From NCBI RefSeq assembly GCF_008087665.1, contig NZ_CP042912.1, positions 248,001-312,000 on the forward strand: 64,000 nt of DNA, in the 5' to 3' direction. The notes beneath the pieces were generated by a model. The model ran no database searches and had not been told where the DNA came from. It saw only the letters and a list, made by a program, of their open reading frames with translations. Every line of letters starts with the position of its first letter. Within the stretch, counting starts at the first letter, position 1. Position numbers and translations under genes: made by a program. Source of the stretch: Mariniblastus fucicola. GTDB taxonomy: Bacteria > Planctomycetota > Planctomycetia > Pirellulales > Pirellulaceae. This document shows positions 28,354 to 38,794 of this stretch, piece by piece.

Positions 28354-28806
28354 CTAGCGTGATCGCAGAACAAGCCCACCGACGACGCCGATCAGAACTC
28401 CAACGCCAAAGCTGACGGCAAGCGATTGAGCCGGGCGTTCACGAACAACGCGTTGCGCCTCTTCGTATCCGGCTTGAGCCTGGTCACTGATCTGGCCCGC
28501 AACTTTTTCTGCAGACTCTCGGACTTGAGCACTGGTCGCCTGAGCGTACTCAGTCGCTGCGTCCCGATATTCGCGAGCCGTTTCCATCGCTTGTTGGGTG
28601 TAAGCCGCAGCAGAGTCGGAAATGGATTCGACGTACTTGTTAATCTCTTCTTTGGCGGCCCCAGTTTTCTCCTGGATCATTCCGATCATTTGATCGCGCT
28701 GACCTTCAAACTTGTCGAGCTCATCATCGGTCAGTTGGCCCCACATCTCCTGGAGTTTTCCTTTGACCTGGTTCCAGTCACCTTTGATTGTTTGTGCATT
28801 GGACAT
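28354..28806 (-). CDS. CsbD-like stress protein fused to a DUF883-type membrane tail
   Basis: Residues about 1-60 show the CsbD pattern (TIKGDWNQVKGKLQEMWGQLTDDEL). The middle is a long amphipathic helix with Ala/Glu/Gln spacing (about 55-115), and the end is RVVRERPAQSLAVSFGVGVLIGVVGGLVLRSR, the arginine-capped glycine-zipper anchor of YqjD/ElaB proteins. CsbD proteins are small general-stress proteins of unclear mechanism; the membrane tail would place this one at the inner membrane. The ATG at 28806 has AAAGGTGG upstream. A sigma-54-type site lies about 70 bases before it. Confidence 0.82.
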   Translation of the reverse strand: MSNAQTIKGDWNQVKGKLQEMWGQLTDDELDKFEGQRDQMIGMIQEKTGAAKEEINKYVESISDSAAAYTQQAMETAREYRDAATEYAQATSAQVRESAEKVAGQISDQAQAGYEEAQRVVRERPAQSLAVSFGVGVLIGVVGGLVLRSR

Positions 28807-28874
28807 CGCTGCCACCTTTCGTTGAGTTGCCAGTTCCCCGGCAGATAAAAGTGAGTTGTTACAACAGGACTCAA

Positions 28875-28890
28875 TGCAGGTGGTGTGCCA
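28875..28890 (-). promoter_or_regulatory. Sigma-54 promoter of the CsbD cassette
   Basis: The minus strand reads TGGCACACCACCTGCA. It keeps GG-N10-GC and differs from the consensus at two of twelve scored positions. It would drive the six-gene cassette down to 26472. Confidence 0.66.
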
Positions 28891-29110
28891 ATCGTTGAAT
28901 CTAAGCCGCATCAATCCCGTTCCATGCCGCATTTGCAGGGAGATCGGCGATAGCAACCCCGAAGTGCATTTCCAGAAACCACGTCGCGGAACCAACCTGG
29001 TCGCGATGAACCCAGCTTTGTTCGAGAACCGACTTGCGAGCCAACGATCCTGATCGAAACGAGGCCATTGACCGAACAATGGTCGCTGTGAAACCAGTTT
29101 TTAAGCTTGT

Positions 29111-29126
29111 TGGAATAGCGTTTGCT
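29111..29126 (+). promoter_or_regulatory. Possible sigma-54 promoter ahead of AI-2E-type gene
   Basis: The plus strand reads TGGAATAGCGTTTGCT. The -12 half (TTGCT) is perfect and the -24 half is weak beyond TGG. Spacing is correct. It lies about 95 bases before the gene start. Confidence 0.42.
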
Positions 29127-29220
29127 ACTTCGTTAGCGGTCGATCGCGACGCTGGATAAATACCAACAGCTACGCAGCGACTCTGACCGATCACCTGTTT
29201 GCCCCTGTCTCGAGAGAGCC

Positions 29221-30612
29221 ATGTCTGCTGCAAAACCTACAGCCAAGTTTCGCTCGAACGTCGCGGCGCTCGAGGACGAAAGAAAATATCACCTCGCGGA
29301 CAGCGACGGCGATCCGCTGGAACGGTCGGCGATCCTTAACAGGGATAGCGATGGTGAGTTGGCTGAATGTTCCAGCCTGACATCCGCGCGAAAAGCACTT
29401 TTGCCCACCGCAGCAGCATGCGTCATCGTGTTGGCCTGCCTTGCGATCGTGTACTCGTTGTACTTCAGCAAAGCCGTGATGCTCCCGATCGTGGGTGCGT
29501 TTCTGCTGAACTTTCTGCTCAGTCCTGTCGTCGCCAAGCTCAATAAAATTGGAATCCCGAACTTTGTTGGTTCGCTGGGCGTGATGTTCGTTGTCGTCGG
29601 AGGCATGTTGATCGCATTGCTGTTCGCCTATCAGCCCGCGACGCGTTGGCTCGAAAACAAAGAAGAAAACCTCAACATTGTTGGTCAAAAACTGCAGACG
29701 CTCAGGCAACCGCTGGATGCTGTCCAACAAATGTCGGACCAACTGGAAGAGATTGGCGCGAAGAAAACCCCGGCAAACGATGAGAGCAAGAATGTAGCGG
29801 ACTCGACGAAAACCAGCGGCGTGACTTTGGGTGACGAAGTAGCGTCGAGGACGTCTGCCACCGTAGGAACCGGCAGTCAGAACCCGGAAAGTGCGGCAAC
29901 GGAGGCTCAGTCGGCGTCTGAAACGGAAGAAGAAGGCGAACCTGTGAAGGCTGTGATTCCAGTCGAAGTTCAACAGCCAAGTATCTCCAATCGAATCTTT
30001 TCCACCACCGGCGACCTGCTCGCGGGAGTCGGGTTGATGCTGGTGTTGGTTTTCTATTTGCTTTCCGCTGGAGATCGCGGACTGGAAAAATTGGTGGAGT
30101 TGATGCCGACGTTTCGCGAGAAGAAACGGGTCGTCGAACTTTCCAGAGCGATTGAAGAAAGCGTTTCGGCCTATCTGTTGACAACGCTCTCGATCAACTT
30201 CGTGCTCGGTTTGGTGATTGGAATCGGCATGTGGTTGATCGGAATGCCGAACCCGATTCTGTGGGGCGTCGTGGCGATGCTGCTGAACTTTTTTCCGTTT
30301 CTTGGCGCCGCAGGCGGAGCGATTCTGGTGTTTCTGGTCGCAGTCATCTCATTTGATTCGATCGCGTATGCCTTGTGGGCACCTGGAATCTATCTGGCTG
30401 CAAATCTTCTCGAAGCCAACCTCATCACGCCTCATCTGCTCAGCCGTAGCGTCAGTCTGCATCCGGTTTGGCTAATGATTTTCTTTGTGGTCGTGTCGTG
30501 GATTTGGGGTTTGGGAGGAGCCATCATCGCCGTTCCCGTTCTCGCGGTTATCAAAATTTCGTGTGACCACATCGAACCGCTGGAACCCGTCGGACAATTT
30601 TTAGGCAGGTAG
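29221..30612 (+). CDS. AI-2E family (PerM/TqsA-like) transporter
   Basis: An inner-membrane protein of the AI-2 exporter superfamily, whose members export small molecules or act as Na+/H+ antiporters. After a polar N-terminus of about 55 residues there are two or three helices (TAAACVIVLACLAIVYSLYF; VMLPIVGAFLLNFLLSPVVAKL; SLGVMFVVVGGMLIALLF). A long extracytosolic region (about 140-260) contains a disordered Ser/Thr/Glu-rich insert. The conserved C-terminal set has NPILWGVVAMLLNFFPFLGAAGG and the closing GGAIIAVPVLAVIKI. It forms a two-gene operon with the YihY-like gene, 15 bases downstream. Confidence 0.85.
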   Translation: MSAAKPTAKFRSNVAALEDERKYHLADSDGDPLERSAILNRDSDGELAECSSLTSARKALLPTAAACVIVLACLAIVYSLYFSKAVMLPIVGAFLLNFLLSPVVAKLNKIGIPNFVGSLGVMFVVVGGMLIALLFAYQPATRWLENKEENLNIVGQKLQTLRQPLDAVQQMSDQLEEIGAKKTPANDESKNVADSTKTSGVTLGDEVASRTSATVGTGSQNPESAATEAQSASETEEEGEPVKAVIPVEVQQPSISNRIFSTTGDLLAGVGLMLVLVFYLLSAGDRGLEKLVELMPTFREKKRVVELSRAIEESVSAYLLTTLSINFVLGLVIGIGMWLIGMPNPILWGVVAMLLNFFPFLGAAGGAILVFLVAVISFDSIAYALWAPGIYLAANLLEANLITPHLLSRSVSLHPVWLMIFFVVVSWIWGLGGAIIAVPVLAVIKISCDHIEPLEPVGQFLGR

Positions 30613-30627
30613 AACGAAGGAAGTTAC

Positions 30628-31482
30628 GTGTTCAAAAAACTGATCAACCTGATCGCGGTCAGCGCCGAGCGATTCAACGAGAACGACGGGCTGTCGAGTT
30701 CTGCGGCGATCGCGTACTACGCTGCGTTCTCTCTGCCTTCGATTCTGCTGATCTCATTCTCGATCCTCGGTTTCTTCGTCGAGCCGACTGACGTGCAGGG
30801 AGAAATCGGCCTGCAGGTTGAAGACGCGATTGGTGAGCAAGCCGTTGAGCAGCTGGAAGAAATCGTTACCTCCGCCAACCAGCCAAAGCAAAATGTCTTC
30901 TCCACCGTGGTCGGCGGTTTGATGCTACTCATCGGAGCGACCGGCGTGCTCACTCAGTTGCAGATCGCGTTAAACAAAGTCTGGAGAGTCAACCATGGCG
31001 ATCAACGGAATCCGTGGCTGTCGATGTTGCTAAAACGAGTCCTGTCGCTGGGTATGTTGCTTGTCATGGCCTTTCTGCTGCTCGTGTCGATCTCGATTCG
31101 AGCCATCGTGTCGGAACTGGGTGCTCAGTTGGACGCGGTTTTGCCAGCCGTGCTTTCCTCGGGCATGCTGCTTGTGTTGAATCAGGTTTTGTCGTTTGTG
31201 TTTCTGACGACGCTGCTCACGGCCATGTTTCGCTTCATGCCGGACGTGCAAGTCCCATGGCGTTCCGTTTGGTTTGGAGCCTTCGTCACGGCCGTTCTCT
31301 TTACGCTCGGCAAGCAGTTGATGGGGCTGTATATCAGCTACGGAAATCCCGGCGCGGTCTACGGTGCCGCTGCGTCATTGGCAATTATTCTCGCGTGGGT
31401 CTACTACGCTTCATCGATTGTCCTGTTTGGGGCGCAGCTGACGCAAACGTGGACGACACAGGATTTTGAGCGTCAGCGTTAG
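30628..31482 (+). CDS. YihY/BrkB-like inner-membrane protein
   Basis: Six membrane helices are visible, with the family signature NDGLSSSAAIAYYAAFSLPSI near residue 20-40 and the C-terminal AAASLAIILAWVYYASSIVLFGAQLT. YihY proteins (once misnamed RNase BN) have no settled function; membrane or envelope homeostasis is likely. The start is GTG with GAAGGAAG five bases upstream, 15 bases after the transporter stop. The long helix-loop VEDAIGEQAVEQLEEIV is the usual extracytosolic segment. Confidence 0.85.
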   Translation: MFKKLINLIAVSAERFNENDGLSSSAAIAYYAAFSLPSILLISFSILGFFVEPTDVQGEIGLQVEDAIGEQAVEQLEEIVTSANQPKQNVFSTVVGGLMLLIGATGVLTQLQIALNKVWRVNHGDQRNPWLSMLLKRVLSLGMLLVMAFLLLVSISIRAIVSELGAQLDAVLPAVLSSGMLLVLNQVLSFVFLTTLLTAMFRFMPDVQVPWRSVWFGAFVTAVLFTLGKQLMGLYISYGNPGAVYGAAASLAIILAWVYYASSIVLFGAQLTQTWTTQDFERQR

Positions 31483-31633
31483 TCGACCAGGCAGATGGAA
31501 ATAGAAATTTGTCTGAGGTTTTTTGATGGAAATGATGGCCGGTTTACGCACTGAGGTACAAAATAGGTGAAATTCGGGCCGAAAACGGACGGTCACCTGC
31601 CTCAACGCCAAATCCCCTCCAACGCGCAGACGC

Positions 31634-34129
31634 ATGAAATCAGAAGAGACCATCTTCGCGGAAGCCACCGAATTGCCGGCCGCCGAGCAAGCTGCCTTTG
31701 TTCGCGAGCAATGCGGTGACGACAACGCGTTGCAGCAGCGAATTGAAAACCTCCTCGCCGCACACGGTAGCATGGATAGTTTCCTCGACCATCAAGACTT
31801 GCAGGATACTTTGGTTCGCGATCTCAAAGCCAACGTTGGCGACGACATTGGACCGTATCGGTTGTTGCAAAAGCTCGGTGAAGGCGGGTTTGGCGTCGTG
31901 TTCATGGCCGAGCAACGTCATCCGATCCGGCGGCAAGTGGCGTTGAAAGTCATCAAGCCTGGCATGGATTCCAGCGCCGTCATCGCTCGCTTCGAAGCCG
32001 AACGACAGGCCCTGGCGATGATGAACCATCCGAATATTGCTCGCGTGTTCGACGGAGGCACCGTTGCCAGTGGCGACCGACCGTACTTTGTGATGGAGCT
32101 GGTTCAGGGTGTGCCGATTACCGAATTCTGCGACACGAATTCGCTTTCGACGACCGAGCGGTTGGAGCTGTTTGTGTCGGTCTGCAACGCGGTGCATCAC
32201 GCCCATCAAAAGGGAATCATTCACCGCGACATCAAGCCCTCCAACGTGATGGTGACGCTTCACGATGGCAAACCGGTCGTCAAGGTGATCGACTTTGGCG
32301 TTGCCAAAGCGTTGCACCAACGGCTGACCGAAAAAACGATGTTCACGCAGTACGGCATGATGGTCGGCACGCCGCAATACATGAGCCCGGAACAGGCGGA
32401 GATGAGCGGGCTCGATGTCGACACACGTAGCGACGTTTATTCACTCGCGGTGCTGCTTTACGAATTGATGACTGGGGTGACGCCGTTGCAATCGGAGACC
32501 TTGCGAGCCGCCGGATATGAAGAGCTTCAGCGAATGATCCGTGAGGAAGAGCCGCTCAAACCGAGCCAGCGTCTGAGTTCGGCGGGTGAGCATCTGACGG
32601 TCCTCGCAAAACATCGCAGCATCAGCCCGGATCGGCTTCCCCGGGAAATTCGTGGCGATCTGGACTGGATCGTGATGAAAGGTTTGGAGAAAGATCGCCG
32701 CCGACGCTATGATTCGGCCAACGATTTTGCTGCCGACATTCAACGGGCTCTCGACAACGAACCTGTCGTCGCGGGCCCGCCTTCGCTGTGGTATCGCTCC
32801 AAAAAGTTCGTCTTGCGAAATCGCAGCGGAGTCGCCACCGGTGCGGCTGTCGTGGCGTTGCTGGCAGCGATCGGATTTGGGTTGGCGGCCAGTTGGAACC
32901 AGTACGCGGCCGAAAAACAGAAAGATGAAAACCGCCTCAACAATGCGGTCGACCAAGCAACCACAGCGATGCTTTCGGCGATCGAATTGTCTCCTTCGGA
33001 TGAGCATTGGGCGAAAGCCGATTCACTCGTTTCTCACGTCCAGGGCTTGGCGGTAGATTCGTCCGCGGGGAGCTCATCGCGTGAACGAGCCGAAGGATTC
33101 CTGGGTCGCTACGAATCGGCTCGCAGGGATCGCAAGTTTGCGTTCGACCTGGAGGAGCTGCTGATTCGGCGCGCAACAAATCGTGATCTTGAGAGCTGGA
33201 CGGCGATGGAGAACGAGTTTCGCCGCATCATGCGCGACCGCGGCTATGATCTCGACCAGCTTTCGCCAAGCGAACTTGCCGAGGAAATGTTTGACGACCC
33301 ATCGAAAGTCAAGATGACGGACGGACTGGAGCTGTGGATCGCGACGCGTATGGAACTTTCCAGGCTTGGCGGACCCGAAATGGCTCAGGAAGAGGTCGAG
33401 CAGTGGACTGATGCGATGTGTGTCGTTGATCCCGATCCGTTGCGAACGGCGATCCGCAAAATTATTTTCAAAACTGCTCCAGCGGATGAAGTTTCGTTGG
33501 AAAGCATCGTTTCCAGTAGCGATTTGTCGCAATTTTGTCCTCGAAAGTTGTCGTGGCTCTCGGAGTCGTTTGACGCTGTTGGTTCGCCGAATCGATCCGA
33601 CGAAGTGCAACAGTTCGCGCTGTCGCTACACGCCGGGGATTTGATGCTGAACTTTGAATACGCGACGGCGCTGTTGTCGCAAGGCAAGTACGAAACGGCA
33701 ATTCGATACTTCATGCGTTGCACAGCGATTCGGCCCAAAGTGCCTGGCGTATGGCGATCTCTTGCGTCGGCGTATCTGCAAAACGGCGAATTGGACGCGG
33801 CGCGCCGAGCGCTCGACATCGCTATCGACCTTGATCCGCAGCACGGTACGGCTCACCTCGAGCGATCGAAAGTGTTGCTTCAGCAGGAAAGCTTCGCGGC
33901 CGCGATCGCGTCGTCAAAAACGGCGCTTTCCCTTAACGGAGACCTGATTGACGCCTGGCGACTGATCGGGCGGGCCAACATGAAGCTGAAGCAGTTCAGT
34001 CAGGCCCTGGTCGCGTTGGAAACGTATCAGCAAAAGGCGGGCGACTCGGCAATGCGAGTGGAAGACTGGCTGGTAGAATGTCGGCGAGAAATTGGAGCCA
34101 CGATTGATTCGAATGCAACGGTTCGTTAG
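31634..34129 (+). CDS. Ser/Thr protein kinase with TPR tail, 831 aa
   Basis: The kinase domain spans residues about 74-390: GEGGFGVVF (82-90), K105, HRDIKPSN (H197), DFG 220-222, then MSPEQ. One membrane helix (about 405-425) and a region of TPR-like helices end in a clear TPR pair near the C-terminus ([20 protein letters not shown] and [20 protein letters not shown]). The N-terminal 60 residues are the helical segment often found in kinases paired with ECF sigma factors in planctomycetes. The stop directly abuts the TTG start of the sigma gene, so the two are one unit. Confidence 0.9.
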   Translation: MKSEETIFAEATELPAAEQAAFVREQCGDDNALQQRIENLLAAHGSMDSFLDHQDLQDTLVRDLKANVGDDIGPYRLLQKLGEGGFGVVFMAEQRHPIRRQVALKVIKPGMDSSAVIARFEAERQALAMMNHPNIARVFDGGTVASGDRPYFVMELVQGVPITEFCDTNSLSTTERLELFVSVCNAVHHAHQKGIIHRDIKPSNVMVTLHDGKPVVKVIDFGVAKALHQRLTEKTMFTQYGMMVGTPQYMSPEQAEMSGLDVDTRSDVYSLAVLLYELMTGVTPLQSETLRAAGYEELQRMIREEEPLKPSQRLSSAGEHLTVLAKHRSISPDRLPREIRGDLDWIVMKGLEKDRRRRYDSANDFAADIQRALDNEPVVAGPPSLWYRSKKFVLRNRSGVATGAAVVALLAAIGFGLAASWNQYAAEKQKDENRLNNAVDQATTAMLSAIELSPSDEHWAKADSLVSHVQGLAVDSSAGSSSRERAEGFLGRYESARRDRKFAFDLEELLIRRATNRDLESWTAMENEFRRIMRDRGYDLDQLSPSELAEEMFDDPSKVKMTDGLELWIATRMELSRLGGPEMAQEEVEQWTDAMCVVDPDPLRTAIRKIIFKTAPADEVSLESIVSSSDLSQFCPRKLSWLSESFDAVGSPNRSDEVQQFALSLHAGDLMLNFEYATALLSQGKYETAIRYFMRCTAIRPKVPGVWRSLASAYLQNGELDAARRALDIAIDLDPQHGTAHLERSKVLLQQESFAAAIASSKTALSLNGDLIDAWRLIGRANMKLKQFSQALVALETYQQKAGDSAMRVEDWLVECRREIGATIDSNATVR

Positions 34130-34684
34130 TTGAAACAGATCACGCAAATTCTGGACGCACTTGACTCTGGCGATTCCGCTGCGGCGAAGGATCTGTTGCC
34201 TCTGGTCTATGACGAGCTTCGTCGTTTGGCGGCTGCGAGATTGAACAACGAACGCGCCGATCACTCGCTGCAGGCGACGGCTTTGGTGCATGAAGCCTGG
34301 ATGCGGGTCGTCGGTGACGCGGCAGACGATCGGAAGTGGAATTCGCGAGGTCACTTTTTCGGCGCCGCTGCAGAAGCGATGCGCCGGATCCTGATCGATC
34401 ATGCGCGGGCAGCAAAAGCAGCCAAACGTGGCGGTGATCGGCAGCGAATTGAGCTCGACACGTGGAACCATCCCGCCGCGTCTGAGCCGGAGAAGTTGTT
34501 GGCGCTCGACGAAGCACTGGAGAAGTTGCAGCAGCAGGATTCGGTCAAAGCAGAGCTGGTCAAGCTTCGCTTTTTCGCTGGACTGACGATCAAGGAGGCC
34601 GCTGCGGCTCTTGAAATCTCCACAGCCACCGCGGAGCGTTCGTGGGCTTATTCGCGAGCCTGGCTGAAGACGGAAATGCAGTAA
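34130..34684 (+). CDS. ECF sigma factor of the planctomycete kinase-linked type
   Basis: A short sigma-70 factor with regions 2 and 4. Region 2 contains [29 protein letters not shown] and the helix [21 protein letters not shown]. Region 4 ends in [29 protein letters not shown], the helix-turn-helix for -35 recognition. There is no anti-sigma gene; the upstream kinase is the likely regulator, as known for several planctomycete ECF groups. The start is TTG immediately after the kinase TAG, with no clear Shine-Dalgarno, so it may be translated by re-initiation. Confidence 0.88.
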   Translation: MKQITQILDALDSGDSAAAKDLLPLVYDELRRLAAARLNNERADHSLQATALVHEAWMRVVGDAADDRKWNSRGHFFGAAAEAMRRILIDHARAAKAAKRGGDRQRIELDTWNHPAASEPEKLLALDEALEKLQQQDSVKAELVKLRFFAGLTIKEAAAALEISTATAERSWAYSRAWLKTEMQ

Positions 34685-34904
34685 TTGTTGCCTTTTCCCG
34701 GCTGCAAATTCTTTTTCAGATTTCCTGATGGAATCTGCGTACTTTCTCGCACTGATCTACAAGCAGGCTGTTTGTCGTGCTGCTTTGGGGCTGCTGCCTA
34801 AAAGCCGACGGCGATCCCGCCTAACGCCACTGCCACGATCGGCGGTCCTACGAATGCCACTGCGGCGAACAATTTTTCAACATTCCTTCCGAACGAAAAC
34901 TCTC

Positions 34905-35777
34905 ATGAATATCAACAACTCACTTCGAACCTTTCTATCAGTCGCAATGCTTTTTGGTATTCAAACCATCGCATCAGCTCAGGTCGCAACCAGCACGGAA
35001 CCTCAAAACGCATCAACCAGCACGGTTGAAATCGTGACTGCCAAGGACATCAACTGGCAGGCTCTGAATCCAAAACGCGGTGACAAAGGCCCGCGAGCGG
35101 GAACGTTGTGGGGCGACCAAACCGGTGACCAGGCGTCTGGCTTTTTGGTCAAGTTCGTCGATGGTTTTTCATCGCCGCCGCACATTCACAACATCACCTA
35201 TCGCGGCATCGTCCTCGAAGGCAATGTGCACAATGACGATCCGGCCGCCAAGCCAATGTGGATGACGAAAGGATCGTATTGGACTCAGCCTGCAGGCGAA
35301 GTTCACATCACGTCGTCCGCCGGAGCCAGCGTTGCCTATGTCGAAATCCAGTCTGGCCCTTACCTTGTCATGCCGCCAGAGTCAGCTTTTGATCGTGGCG
35401 AACGTCCAATCAACATCGACGCATCCAACGTAATGTGGCTCGACGCAGCCAACACGACCTGGATCAAAACAGGAACCACCGACAAAGCAACTCCTCAGTT
35501 GGCTTACCTTTTTGGCAATCCGAACGACGACCAGCCGAACGGTTCTTACGTCAAACTCCCTGCCGGATTCTCGGGAACAATCAAGAGCAACGGCAAAACG
35601 TTTCGGGCCGTGGTGATCGAGGGGCAGACATCAATCAAGGCCGGCGATGAAACAAAGTCGCTGCTCGCAGGAAGCTACTTCGGCTCCGACGGCGAGGCAT
35701 CGCATCAGGTTTCATGTGACGCCGAATGCCTGGTCTATGTTCGCAGCGAAGGCAAATTCGAAGTCATCTGCGACTAG
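34905..35777 (+). CDS. DUF4437 (bicupin-like) exported protein
   Basis: A signal peptide (TFLSVAMLFGIQTIASAQ) is followed by two cupin-like halves. The first has WQALNPKRGDKGPRAGTLWGD, GFLVKFVDGFSSPPHIHNITYRGIVLEG and a polar PAGEVHITSSAG. The second repeats the order, with PQLAYLFGNPNDDQPNGSYVKLPAGFSG and SLLAGSYFGSDGEASHQVSCD. The PPHIHN motif may bind a metal. I start at the ATG of MNINNSL because the upstream frame lacks sense. DUF4437 proteins are of unknown role. It is followed by an SDR and a TauE-type transporter, probably as one transcript. Confidence 0.8.
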   Translation: MNINNSLRTFLSVAMLFGIQTIASAQVATSTEPQNASTSTVEIVTAKDINWQALNPKRGDKGPRAGTLWGDQTGDQASGFLVKFVDGFSSPPHIHNITYRGIVLEGNVHNDDPAAKPMWMTKGSYWTQPAGEVHITSSAGASVAYVEIQSGPYLVMPPESAFDRGERPINIDASNVMWLDAANTTWIKTGTTDKATPQLAYLFGNPNDDQPNGSYVKLPAGFSGTIKSNGKTFRAVVIEGQTSIKAGDETKSLLAGSYFGSDGEASHQVSCDAECLVYVRSEGKFEVICD

Positions 35778-35914
35778 GCCGTTGGGGCTTTGTCGTTATG
35801 GCGAACTGCTCATGGATCGTGGCTGCCGCTTCAGCCTCAGTCGCCCTCGAACCTTCTGCGGACGAGCCGCGGCCACGATCCTTTTTCATAAGACCTAACA
35901 GAAAAGATCCAAAC

Positions 35915-36709
35915 ATGAATGGCAAAGTTGTGCTGATCACCGGAGCCAATCGCGGCATCGGAAAAGTCATCCTGGAAGAATCGCTCCGCCGCGGAGCGTC
36001 GAAAGTCTATGCGGCCGTCCGCAATCTGGATTCAGCCGATTCGCTGATCGAAGCACACGGCGAGCGAGTCGTCGCAGTTTTGGTTGACCTCAACGATCCC
36101 GATTCGATTGTTGCCGCATCCAAAACGGCCTCCGACGTCGATGTTGTCGTTAACAATGCGGGCGTGATGCACACCAGCGATCCGCTTGACGTCGACGCGA
36201 TGGACAACTTGCTCGACGAGTTCAACGCCAACGTGGGCGGGCTGATTCGCATCGCCCAGGCATTTGCTCCCGTGCTCAAAGCAAACGGAGGTGGATCTCT
36301 GGTACAGCTCAATAGCGTTGCGTCTGTCAAAGCTTCCGCCAGGTTCGCGACCTACTGTGCGTCCAAAGCCGCCAGCTACTCGATCACGCAAGGGTTGAGT
36401 GAAACTTTGCGAGAGCAAGGCACGCATGTCGTCAGCGTTCACCCGGGTCCGATCTTGACCGACATGGCACAGTCCGCTGGCTTTGGTGATTTCGCATCCC
36501 CGCCGGTTCTGGTCGCCGAAGCCATCTTCGAAGCTATCGAAAACCGACGCTTTCACGCTTGGGTCGGGCCGCTGGCTCAGCTCGTCAGCCAACGATATCA
36601 GACCTTCAGCGATAAAGTCATCGAAGGAGATATGTCGGTGCTTCGAAACGAAGCGTTCGGCATCGGAGAACCAAAGACATCGCAGGATTCAGCAGGAGCT
36701 TTGTCATGA
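35915..36709 (+). CDS. Short-chain dehydrogenase/reductase
   Basis: A classical NAD(P)-dependent SDR of 264 aa. The cofactor motif TGANRGIG is at residues 9-16, NNAGV near 80, the catalytic serine in LNSVAS (S134), and YCASK gives Y147 and K151. The PGPILTDM segment and a C-terminal extension follow. Asp in the VDLND loop and Arg36 in AAVRN suggest an NADPH preference. The substrate cannot be told from sequence. The ATG lies at the start of the Rossmann strand. Its TGA overlaps the ATG of the TauE-type gene by four bases (ATGA). Confidence 0.88.
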   Translation: MNGKVVLITGANRGIGKVILEESLRRGASKVYAAVRNLDSADSLIEAHGERVVAVLVDLNDPDSIVAASKTASDVDVVVNNAGVMHTSDPLDVDAMDNLLDEFNANVGGLIRIAQAFAPVLKANGGGSLVQLNSVASVKASARFATYCASKAASYSITQGLSETLREQGTHVVSVHPGPILTDMAQSAGFGDFASPPVLVAEAIFEAIENRRFHAWVGPLAQLVSQRYQTFSDKVIEGDMSVLRNEAFGIGEPKTSQDSAGALS

Positions 36710-37635
36710 AAGAGAAAATGTTTTCTTCCGCCAGGTCTGCGATGCTGCTGATCGTTTTCCTGTCGATCATCTTTCTTGCCACCAGCCAAATCGCGTCCGC
36801 GAATCCGAATTTGGCTCAGGATGTCGCCAACGCTGCTGACGGGCTCAGCGGAAACTGGCTGCTTACCATCTTGATCGTCGCGGTCATCGCCTTTGTTGCC
36901 GGCGTCGTTCACAGTGGAATTGGATTCGGATTTGGCATCGTGGCGATCGGAGTCATGCCGCTGGTAATTGACGCGCGCCAAACTCAACTGCTGGTCAGCC
37001 TGCTGGCGATCCCGGTGCAGATTGGAACTGTTTGGGCCTATCGTCGCGGCTTCGCATGGCGGCCATTGTTGTATGCGTTCGCCGGAGCCATCATCGGGTT
37101 GCCGCTGGGGCTGTGGCTGTTCAAATCGATCAACCTTGACTGGCTGACACGAGGAACGGGTGTCGTGATTCTGTTCATGGTCGCGTGGTCGTTTTGGGTT
37201 CGGCGACTGGCCAGCCGTCGCGCTGCGGAAAATGAGATCGATTCATCCACTGAGCAGTCTGAGCCGACCGTCAATCCAGTCACGACTTTTGGTGTCGGGC
37301 TTGTTTCCGGATTCCTGATGGGCGCCGTGACGATGCCCGGCCCTCCCGTGGTCGCGTGGGCGATGCAACAGGACTGGAGCCAGGAACGATTCAAGGCTTT
37401 CGTGAATCAGTTCCTGTTGGCGTTAACGATTTTCAAGGTCGCGGCCCTGTTTATTACCGCAGAAGTCGGACAGCAGATCATCACCGAATCGTTGCTGATC
37501 TTCCCGGCGGCACTGATCGGCATCGCGGTCGGCAAGAAGTTCAGCGAACGTCTGTCGGCCGGAAGCTTCCGCACATTGGTCGCCGTCGGGCTTTCCATCG
37601 TCGCCGTATTACTGATCACCAAAGGCTCGGGTTAG
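36706..37635 (+). CDS. Sulfite exporter TauE/SafE family permease
   Basis: A membrane protein of eight or more helices with two internal halves. An N-terminal signal-like helix precedes [25 protein letters not shown], the family signature in the first half, and the second half has [25 protein letters not shown]. Members export organic or inorganic sulfur anions or other small anions. Translational coupling with the SDR gene suggests a shared pathway. Confidence 0.86.
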   Translation: MKEKMFSSARSAMLLIVFLSIIFLATSQIASANPNLAQDVANAADGLSGNWLLTILIVAVIAFVAGVVHSGIGFGFGIVAIGVMPLVIDARQTQLLVSLLAIPVQIGTVWAYRRGFAWRPLLYAFAGAIIGLPLGLWLFKSINLDWLTRGTGVVILFMVAWSFWVRRLASRRAAENEIDSSTEQSEPTVNPVTTFGVGLVSGFLMGAVTMPGPPVVAWAMQQDWSQERFKAFVNQFLLALTIFKVAALFITAEVGQQIITESLLIFPAALIGIAVGKKFSERLSAGSFRTLVAVGLSIVAVLLITKGSG

Positions 37636-37675
37636 TGCCAAAGGCAAGTCTGCTTTTGACATGGTTTTTGACGTG

Positions 37676-38794
37676 TCAATCGTCGTTTTGGATCACGTTT
37701 CCGGATGGTCGAACCGCGACGCGAATCGGACGTTGGTCACGGGCAAACTCGAAAGCATCTTGAGTCTCGTCAAGCAAAAAAGTTCGGGAGACGAGGCTCT
37801 CAAACGGATATCGAGTCTGGGCAGATTCGAGGAAACGCAACCCGAACGCAAGGTCTTCGGCCAGATAATTATGCAGACCACGAATCGTCAACATTTTGCG
37901 AACGACGGTTTCTGGGAGAAGCGGAATCGGTTCGGTTTTGAAGACCGATCCGGCTAGCAGGACACAGCCGCCAGTGCGAACCGAGTCCAACGCTGTGAGG
38001 ACTGCAGCGTGGACGCCGGCGAAGTCCAGGACGATGTCGAAGCCGCGTTGCTGCGTCAGCGAGCCGGTCAGATTTTCCAAATCCGCCTTGTTGCTTGTCG
38101 AAACACATTCAGTTGCACCGAACTTTCGCGCCAAAGCGAGTCGATCGGAATCCACGTCCGCAACCACCACGTTTGCTGCTTTGGCGTCAGTCAGTTGAGC
38201 CGTCGCGGTGAGCCCGAGCATTCCTGCTCCGATGACAAGCACGTTGCTGCCTTCGATCCTGTGCGTTTCTGCAATCAAACGTGTTGCCGCGGAAACTGTC
38301 GCCGTCGCACAGTTCGCAGGACAGGCGACTTCATCCGACAGCGAATCGGGAACCCGAAAGATCGGCGTTCCTGGCACCAGAACGCAATAGTCCGATAGCC
38401 CTCCGGTTGGAGCGCCCGTCCCACGCGGTTCGTGTCCATATTTGAAAATTGATTCGCATTTTTGCCCCATCTTTCGATTGCAGAAGAAGCACTCACCACA
38501 ACCAACAGCCATCGCCCATGTCACGCGATCGCCTTTCGCCAACGGGCTGCCATGGAAATCAGAGGGAGTTGAGCTTCCTCCCCAGGCGGCGACTTTACCG
38601 ATGATTTCATGGCCCAGAACACATCCTTCTGGTGCGTCTCGCCGTCCGCAGAAAGTATGCAAGTCGCTTCCGCATATCGTGCAGCATGTGACTTCGATCA
38701 GAACCTGACCGGTTTCAAGTTTCGGAATCGAGATCGGACGTTTATGAAACTCCCGAGAGCTGGAGTTCAATTCGAAAGCGTAGTTGGCGTCCAT
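37676..38794 (-). CDS. Zinc-dependent alcohol dehydrogenase, HpnZ-like (phosphonate-associated)
   Basis: An MDR-family enzyme with catalytic zinc ligands C41 (ICGSDLHT) and H62-E63 (LGHE), and four structural-zinc cysteines C99, C102, C105 and C113 (VGCGECFFCNRKMGQKC). The Rossmann motif VIGAGMLGL lies near residue 185. The segments GRRDAPEGCVLGHE, QKCESIFKYGHE and CPANCATATVSAATR are those I associate with the TIGR03366 group (proposed phosphonate-catabolism alcohol dehydrogenase). That subgroup call is from memory of the motif pattern. It is divergent from a DUF5690 transporter and convergent with TauE. Confidence 0.82.
   Translation of the reverse strand: MDANYAFELNSSSREFHKRPISIPKLETGQVLIEVTCCTICGSDLHTFCGRRDAPEGCVLGHEIIGKVAAWGGSSTPSDFHGSPLAKGDRVTWAMAVGCGECFFCNRKMGQKCESIFKYGHEPRGTGAPTGGLSDYCVLVPGTPIFRVPDSLSDEVACPANCATATVSAATRLIAETHRIEGSNVLVIGAGMLGLTATAQLTDAKAANVVVADVDSDRLALARKFGATECVSTSNKADLENLTGSLTQQRGFDIVLDFAGVHAAVLTALDSVRTGGCVLLAGSVFKTEPIPLLPETVVRKMLTIRGLHNYLAEDLAFGLRFLESAQTRYPFESLVSRTFLLDETQDAFEFARDQRPIRVAVRPSGNVIQNDD

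Larger units (their letters stand above)
28807..29220. other. Divergent intergenic region with two sigma-54 sites
   Basis: About 410 bases separate the CsbD cassette from the AI-2E-type gene. Nothing coding is supported. It contains outward-facing sigma-54-type promoters at 28875-28890 (minus) and 29111-29126 (plus), so a shared activator site between them is possible. Confidence 0.5.
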
